A DNA stretch of 37,422 bases from a virus. The position numbers and the translations under genes were made by a program. The notes under the pieces are model-generated. The model had not been told where the DNA came from and ran no database searches. It saw nothing but the letters and a program-made list of their open reading frames with translations. Where the stretch lies: IMG/VR virus record IMGVR_UViG_3300030085_002856, positions 268-37,689 of that record; one strand, given 5' to 3'. The first letter of the stretch is position 1, and each line of letters opens with the position of its first letter. This document shows positions 20,801 through 29,800 of the stretch, one piece after another.

Positions 20801-23800
20801 CTGACTGGATTTGACCAGGAATGGTATCTCCTTCATCATTAGTACCATCTGCGACAACAATAGTAACTAAACCACCCTCACCATCACCACCAATAGGTAC
20901 ACTATTGTATGTACCAACAGCATATTCAGTTCCAGGTTCGTTGATCTGAACTCTTTCAATCTTTCTAGAAGATTGAATACCAGTTACAACTGGCAACTTA
21001 GCATAGAATCCACCAGGATTAATAAGTCTAATATCAGCAATACTACCAACTGCTTTTTTAGATGAAGTGCTATAGGTAGCACTAGTGATAGTTGCATCCC
21101 CTTCAGGTTCATTAATCAGAGGGAACTTGATAATATTTGCACCTGTTGTGATAGTCGCACCAGCAATTTCACTAACAGTGAATGTTCCAAGATAAGGTGA
21201 ATCAACAATATCCAGATAACTATTTGTATCGATTGGAGAATCATCACCTACTCTAGATGGATCGAAATAATAAGAAATATTTGTAACAACATTTCTATCA
21301 ACTTTCAACTTAACAGTTGGAGTGGGTTGACCTTCTCCAGTAACTCCAGGAGTTCCAATCCTTTCAATGGAGTTAAAGGAATATTCCAGTTTGTAGATAT
21401 TATCTTTCGAGAAAGAAAGATTAGATCCCAACATAGAAGAATGACTGAGGTCAAACAGATATTGATGACCATAGTACATTTTCAATACAGGAGATTTAGC
21501 AAAAATACTAACACTAGATGCATTTGTTGCTGGAGAAGTTTGAGCTACAGCATCTAACTTATAAACAAATTCCCTATTACTTACAACTCTGTCAACAATA
21601 AAAGAACCATCATATTCATCATAGACAACGCCACCAACAGTTTCAGATGGATTACCATCAACCAAAATATTATCACCAACAGACAGATAATGCCTAGATC
21701 CAGTAATAATATAAACTTCATCGGTATTAGCAACAGCAGTTACCTGCAAAACCTTATCAAGAGTAGAAATCAGAGTAATCTTAGTAACACCCGTAAGATT
21801 TGTGATTTGTGCGGTAGTTTTTGCTGAGTTAAAAGAAATATCACTAGATGTAATACTAACAACAGATCCTGGAATGAATGAAGAAGATCCAGAAATCTCT
21901 TCAATTTTTACTGAATACGAATCAACATCAAATGGCTTAAACTTAGCAAAACTATCTAAATCTCCAGATCCTGCAGATTCTGTTCTATTTAAGTTATAGT
22001 CATTTAAATCAATATCAAAGGTTCCTGGAGTTGTGTTAACAACATTACTAAAATTATACTCAGTGATTACATTTACATCAGTAGGAACTTTTCCGACGAT
22101 TCCGTAAGTATCTTGCGAATCAAACTGTTCTGTAGAAAGAAGACCTGTATTAAGATCATCTGACCATGCATTATTGTTTACAGCAAGATAGATTTTGTTA
22201 TTAGCATTATCTACACGAAGAACATATCCACTGTTGATAAATGATCCAGAGTCATTTCTCAATACGAGTTTAGATCCAATCGTAACATTAAATGCTTGAT
22301 TGATAGTCAGTTCTTGTACATTATCATTCTTAACTGTATTCGTTACCTTCATATAGTAACGATTTTTGACTATTGCTGTCAACTTAAGTTTTTGAGATCC
22401 AGGAGAAGGAACCGTAGCAGTTCTAGAACTCCAAGTATCTGAAGTATAAGACAGTGCTTCGGTGTCTTGCTGCATAGTGGTTGTAGCATCCTCAAAATCT
22501 AATCCCTGGAATCCAGCACTTCCTAATGCAAAACCAGTATTAGATACAGTTAATGTAACTCCAGTAACTGCAGTGACCGATGTTCTAGCAAACCCAACAT
22601 TGGTATTTGTTTGAACTCCTTGATCACCCAATCGATCGGCATCAGAATCTTTATCAGTTTTAAGTCCCCAACCAACATAATCAATATAATCATAACGATT
22701 CATGTTTGTCGTAAACCATGCATCATCTGTCCAATCATAAGTAAGACCAAATGCATCTGCAGCAGGGATTACGGTAACATCACTAGGTACAGTGGGAGTA
22801 ACCGCTCTATTTCTAAGTCTCAGATTGTCAACATAATATTGACCCTGATAAGTTGATGCAAACTGAGTTGCAGTGCCATTCTTACCAGGAATATTACCAA
22901 TATAAAGATCTTTACCATTTAGTTGAGTAGATGCAATAGTTCCAGTTACAATCTGAATACCATTGATATAAGCAGTAAATACATTACCTTCTTTCTTCAA
23001 TCCAACAAACTGCCAAGTATCATCAGCAAACATCGATGTTTGAGTGGATTGGAGAGCACCACTAGCACTATTAAGAGCAGTAGTATTATCAGTAACAACT
23101 AACTCAAGTTTTCCACTAGAAATATCATAATACATCCAAAGACCACCAGTAGCATCGGTTGCATCACCAATAGCAACCAATGTTTGTTGAGTTTGACTAT
23201 GAGTTTGAGAGTTAGTTGCATCTTTATAGAGCATAAACTCTAAAGTCCAATCATCACTAAGTTTAGTTCCAAGACTTGCTGAGGTAAACTGAATAGCAGC
23301 ATTTTCCCAGTTTGCGGGAGTAGCAATATCTTTACCGAACAGTTTTGCAACACCATCACCAACAAGAGTGAGGGAATCAGTCGCATTATTACCAATCAGT
23401 GTTGGTGTATAATGACCAGTTTTATCTGTAGCAGCGTCAGTTTCATCAAACTCAAAGATAAACTCATTTCTGTTCCAAGAAGTTTGACCAAATACATAAA
23501 CATCACCAGAGTTATCTACTGTAATAGCATTTGCAGTAATACCTTCGATGTTATTAGCATTAAACTCATTATTAGTGTGAGTTTTAAGGACACCATCATA
23601 TGCAATCTTAACAGTATCCACTGTCTTATATCCAGTAGTACTATCAGTTCTGGTATATGCAAGATTCAACTGACCAAAGATATCAATAGTGCTTCTACCA
23701 GCAAGTTCAATCGAGTTTCCAGTTGGAGCAAGATATCTGTAGTTCCAAAGTAAATCTCCATCAGTATCTACTTTACCAACCCAGAAACTATCTCTGACAG

Positions 23801-26800
23801 TGTTGTCAGATTTCAGTGCCAAAGTAGCACTAATATAGAACTCGTCAAACTCATCAACAACTAAAGAAGTATCTTTGAAAGAGTATGCAGTATTATTGAT
23901 TTCTTTAATCCATTCAACAGTAATGGCAGAAGTTCCAACCAATACCTTACCAAAAGAAACCTTTGTATCCAAAGATCCATTGCTAGGAGATGTCTCCATA
24001 ACAAAGTAAACCGCATCATTTAATACAACTAAATCAGTGATTTTTTCAGACCCAGATGCTGATGCAAGTTTTCTCTTTGCTGCAATAGTTCCAGTGGAAT
24101 CAATAGAAGCAATAAAAGCATCTTGAGGATTTGCTGAGTTTGTATTAGTAAAACCAGCAATAATGTACCTAGTATCAGAGTACCTCTTAATGTCAGTAAT
24201 ATTATCAGATCTGGTAGCACCAGAAATACCAGAATAACCTTTCTGGAAAGAAAGTGTTGCACTCAATCCATCTAATGCTTGGGTGTATTTTACTAAAATG
24301 ATATCAGGATTATATGCAGCAAGAATCGAAGAGTTTGGTTTATTTTGACCAACTACCCAAATATCATTACCACTAATATCAAGTTTTACAAACTCAGTAT
24401 AAGTTTCTCCAGCTTCACTTTCAAGAGTTTTTTCCCACTCTTTAACACCAAGTTCAGAAAACTTAGAAACAAAAGCAACTTCATTGCCATTTGCCTCTAA
24501 AGTTTTACCACAGAAGAAAATCTCTTTATCGTCATTAACAACTACGTCATTTACTTTTACATATTCTTCATGCTCAATAAGAGAGACATAGTAGTTTGCT
24601 TTTTTGAAGATCTGTGGGTGGCTTAAGATGACTCTTGGATTCTTGGTATACCCAGATCCAGAGTTAACAATATCAACCGACTCAATGGATCCAACAGAGC
24701 TAACTGTTGCTCTAAGTTCTGCAGATTCTCCATCACCATCAATAGTGATAGTTGGAGGAATCTCAGCATCATATCCACCACCTGTTTGATCAATAACAAT
24801 CTCTTCAATACCTTTTAGTTGTCGAACAACAAACTGTTTGTTTGTTGAATCCATAACAGGAGTATAATCAACATAAACAGTGTCACCAACAACAATATTG
24901 TGAGGAACACTTGTAGTCAGAACTCCAACAAAGTCATCTTGAACTGCTTCAAATGTATATGCTGAAATAGTTTCTCCCTTGATTTTAGATATTCTTGCAG
25001 AAACACCTATTCCATCAGTATTTTCATTATCAAAGATAAGAATATCATCTACCTGATAACTTTTACCCGAATCTTCGATAATAAATCCCGTTACAGAAGC
25101 ATCTTCAAACTTTGTAGTAGTTTCAACTTCAATATCAACTTTTGAATCGAATCTTACCGATGGGAAATAATCAAAGAGTTGTAATGGCGACTCTTCAAAG
25201 ATTTGATCAGGATCATCTGTTTCATCCTGACTAATGACACCATCCCTATTTTCATCTTCAACTTCAAATAATAAAATATCACCAGATTCTGTTGTTAGAG
25301 CATTTGTAGATACATTTGGTGCCCTGTCAACATCAATATCAACATTTTCATATGGATCGCGATATCTAACAACACCCGTAGGAATATTTTGCTGGATAGC
25401 ATCTTTGTTTAGATTCCAAGAATCAACAATAGAGTTAAAACTTGGTCCTAAAACATATGGGAATACTGGATTTCCATTCTCAGTAGCATCAACGGTAATG
25501 AAATAACAATATTTTCCTTCTGGGAAATCAGGTGTCTTACAGAAACGACCATTATATTGATCAAGATCACCAAGTCCGAAAGAATATTCATAGTCTTCAA
25601 CAAACTTACCAGCAACTTCGTCCGTTAACAGTGGACCCTCAGTTCTTACTGGATATGGATTTGTAACTTCATCATATACAAGATTACTCTTCAATCTATA
25701 AGAAGTATTCAAACGAGCAATACTAGAAGATTGATCTGTAGGATCACTATATCCATAAGGACCATAGATGGGATTACCATCAAATGCCCATCCAATGATA
25801 GGAGAGTGTTCCAGTTGGGTTTCTTGCTCTAAAATAGATCCTGTAATACTCTCAAAAAGATTGTCTCCAAGAATATATCTAAGTCTTTGTGGATTTGAAA
25901 TGTGAGCATATTCACCACCATATTGATTATTAAATCCAGCAAATACAGATCCCTTTGCTTCGTCAACAGTTGCAGTTTCCTGAAGATTGTATGTCCACTC
26001 AAAAACTCTAGGACTAAAAGTTGCTCCAGATCCAACAGATGTCAGATTAATAAGGGTTGTTCCTTGAATATAGTTAATGCCCCTGTTAATGATTTCGATA
26101 CCAGTAACTTTTCCTGCATTTTCACCATCAATATCAATAGTAGCACGAGCAACAGCACCAAAACCATCGCCTTGAATAGAAACTTCAGGTGCCGTAGTAT
26201 ATCCCTGTCCACCTGAAATAATCGCAATAGAGATGATTCTTCCATTACTTACGATTGCTTGAGCAACAGCACCTGTTCCAGAACTTAATGTAACATCTGG
26301 TTTAGATGTATAAGAAGAACCGCCAGAGGTAACTGCAATGGACTTGATAGGTCCTCTAACAGAAGCAGTAGCTGTTGCACCAGTTCCACCACCACCAACA
26401 ATGGTGATTGAGGGTTGTGACGTATATCCAGTACCACCAGTATTCATTAAAATACTAGAAACAACGCCCCTTGTTACGATTGCAGTTGCTGCAGCACCAG
26501 ATCCGCCGCCACCAACGATGGAAACAAGTGGAGAAGACGTATATCCAGATCCACCATTATCTACAACAATCTCGGTAATGGAACCATTAACAGTTACGTC
26601 TGCAGCTGCACCAGATCCACCGCCACCAGAGAATGTGATTGTTGGTGGTGAAGATGCATCATAATCAGATCCAGATGTTAGAATATCAACGGCAGTAACA
26701 GGTCCAAAAGTTTTTGTAATATCAGATTTGTAAGACCAAACTGAAGTTCCATTAATCCAAGTACCAATAGGACCAGGTTTAATGGCATCCTTAATCGAAA

Positions 26801-29800
26801 TGGTAGAAGGAGATAATGGGAATCTATTTAACTTACGCTGGTTTCCAGGTAAAAGTGCTGATCCTGGGAAAGGACCAATCTTATAGTTTGGAATACCAGT
26901 AGATGCAACATAAACATGATCATTATTGAAAAACGAGTTCTGAATATTTGTAGTGTAAGGTCCAATGGAGTTAAGAACAGCACTATTATCAGACTTACCT
27001 TTATTAAGGTCAACAGATACTAAAATGTTACCTTGAGGTGTAACTTCTGCTGGTTGAGGAAGTTGATATTGAAAAACTGTAGTACTATCTCTAGAAGTTA
27101 CTAAGAAAGATCCATTGTAAATGATTGGATTTGCACCATAAACAGTTACCTGATCTCCAACAAGAAGACCATGATCATTTGAACAAGTAACAGTTGCATA
27201 TCTGTTATCTACACCACCAAATGTAATACTATCTACTTCTAAAAGTTTTTTAACATTATACAACCAAGTTTTAAGTGCTGGATCCTCGGAGGTTCCACCA
27301 AGTTTGGATACTGACAGTTTATCTCCAGAAAGATAATAAGATCCAGTGTCTGTCAGAGTGGTTTCTTGGGCATCTACAATACCAACTACATTCAAGACTA
27401 CTTCTTGAGGTGTATTTCTATTAATATGTACAATAAGATTAGATGTTACTTCGGTGGCAGAATCCCAATCTTCTACAACGTTGTTAACAGAACGAGTACA
27501 TTCAATGAACTGGTTGAGAGACTTTTCTTTATATTGAATAAGTTCAGTGTCACCAATAATAAACTCACCATTTCTTTCAGGCCAACCAATAGTTGAGTCT
27601 ACTGTAATAATACTATCTGTGGTATTGAGAGGTTCTGCAAGTTTTGTTTTATAAGGAACTACAAAAGTACCTTGAATAGTTTCCTCAGAAAGAACTAACT
27701 CAAAAAGTTCTACATCAGAAGTTTTAATAGAGATATAGTTCTCAACTAAGGCACTAGCTTCCCCAATGTTTGGGTCAGCAATATTAGCTTCTTGTACCAA
27801 TAATCCATCTTTAATATTAGTAGGATCTCCACTAACTAAGGTGGCACGAAGAATAGTATCGATAGACCAAGTTGCTGCCGATGGTTTTGTAATCTGATCT
27901 TTAGGATAAGATACTGTTACTTGCTCACCATAAAGAAGTTTGAACAAATATGCAACACTAAAAGAAGTTCCTTTTGTAGAATAAAAATCCTTTACAGATT
28001 TAATCGCATTTCTTACATCAATCTTTTTATAGTCAAGTTCAGGAACATCAGGAAGAAACTGCTCTGTATACTTATCAAGTAATCTCTTTACAAATAATGC
28101 ATCTAAACACTTTACTTCAGTTCCCTCGGTTGCAGAAGCAGCAGTAGTATTATTGGAAAATACTGCATTGCCAGATTCAGTGTAATCTACGATTCCACTT
28201 GCAGCTCTAGCACAACCTTCAAGTTGTGCTTTATTATAACCTTTACCACTCTTTGATACAGTGAAACCAGTAATCTCATTCAATCCAATCTCAACAGAAG
28301 CCCGAGCTTGTGGGGGATCCTGAATAATAACTGTAGGGGGATTGGCAGAAGAATAACCGCCACCAAAGTTAGTGATGTTAATATCTGTGATTTTTCCATT
28401 AAAAACAGAAGCAGTTGCAGTTGCACCACTACCAGGATCTTCACTATTATCTACAATGTAAACTGATGGAATATCGTCATATCCAGTACCACCACTCAAA
28501 AGTTCTACAGAAACAACTCTACCATCACCATCAACTAATGTCTCTAAAACTTGAGCACCTGTAGGATCAACAATAGCAACTCTAGGAACATTAACATATC
28601 CCTGACCAGCATTTACAATATTGATAGAAGTAACTACACCATTTGTTAAAACTGCTTCTAAATTTGGTACGATAGCATTGTCTCCTGTTGGAGCATCAAT
28701 ATACACAGTGGGTGCAGTCGTATATCCAGATCCACCAGAAACGACCTCAATAGTTCCACTCAATCTACCATCAGTAATAGTAGCAGGTCCTAGTTTTGCA
28801 CCACCAGGTTGCTTGAAAGAAACTCTAGGAACAAACGTATACCCACTTCCAGAGTTTACAACTTCAATACTAGATACAGTCCCATTAGTAACAACTGCCT
28901 TTAGTTCAGCTTGCTTTGAATCTACATTTGTAGGTGCTTCAATGATTACTGCGGGAGGATTTGTATCACTATACCCTTTACCACCATCCAAAAGAACTGA
29001 GTTCTTAATGCCATTTACAAGAGCTGTAGCAGCTGCTCCCTGACCATCTACACTATTGATAGAAACTTTTGGAGGATACTTATAGTCATATTGAGATCCA
29101 GTTTCATTAATACTAATGGAAGAAAGTTGTCCAGAATCATTAATGCGTGCATATCCCACTGCACCAGAACCAAAATCAGGAATAGGTGCCTCAATGGAAT
29201 ATAAAGAAAGGAGTCTTCCATTTAAAGGTGCTTCATTAAAGATGAAAATATCACCATCAATAAAAAAGTCTACCTTAGGAACAAGAAGTTCATTATCATA
29301 AACCGCTAAAATGTATTCTTCTGCAATAGGTTCATAAGATACTGCACTTCTAGTGATCTTAAACTCAGTTTGACCTTCTCCAAAAGATCCAGAAATATCA
29401 TCAATAGCAATAATAGCATTTTCAACAAAACCACTTAAAAAAGTGATAGAAGTACTAGTATTATCATCACCAGCAATTCTTGCTCTTGGTGCTGTCGTAA
29501 ATACAATGTCTGTTCCATCAACAGTGTAATCTCTTCCAGGAACTAAAACTTCATTGTAAACAGTTACAATAAGATGCTGTGCAGATGGAGCACTGATAGG
29601 GGAAGATTGAGATGTAAGAGGGAAGCGAACAGTTGTTCCATCAAACAAATCAATGATCTGAGCAAGACCAGTCCACTTTAACTTTACCTGATCATAAGAG
29701 ATACCAGGGCTAAGAGAAATATTTGGAGAAGCAGTAGTCTTCTCATAGTAGATTACTTCGTCACCAATAAGGACTGATCCATTAGCATCAAGAAAACTAT

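Noticed and set aside
26040-29140. Regularly spaced short DNA repeats (CCACCACC, ATATCCAG) that could suggest a CRISPR or satellite array
   Set aside because: Repeats are in phase with the reading frame, imperfect, and explained by GSGY protein units; there are no constant repeats with unique spacers.
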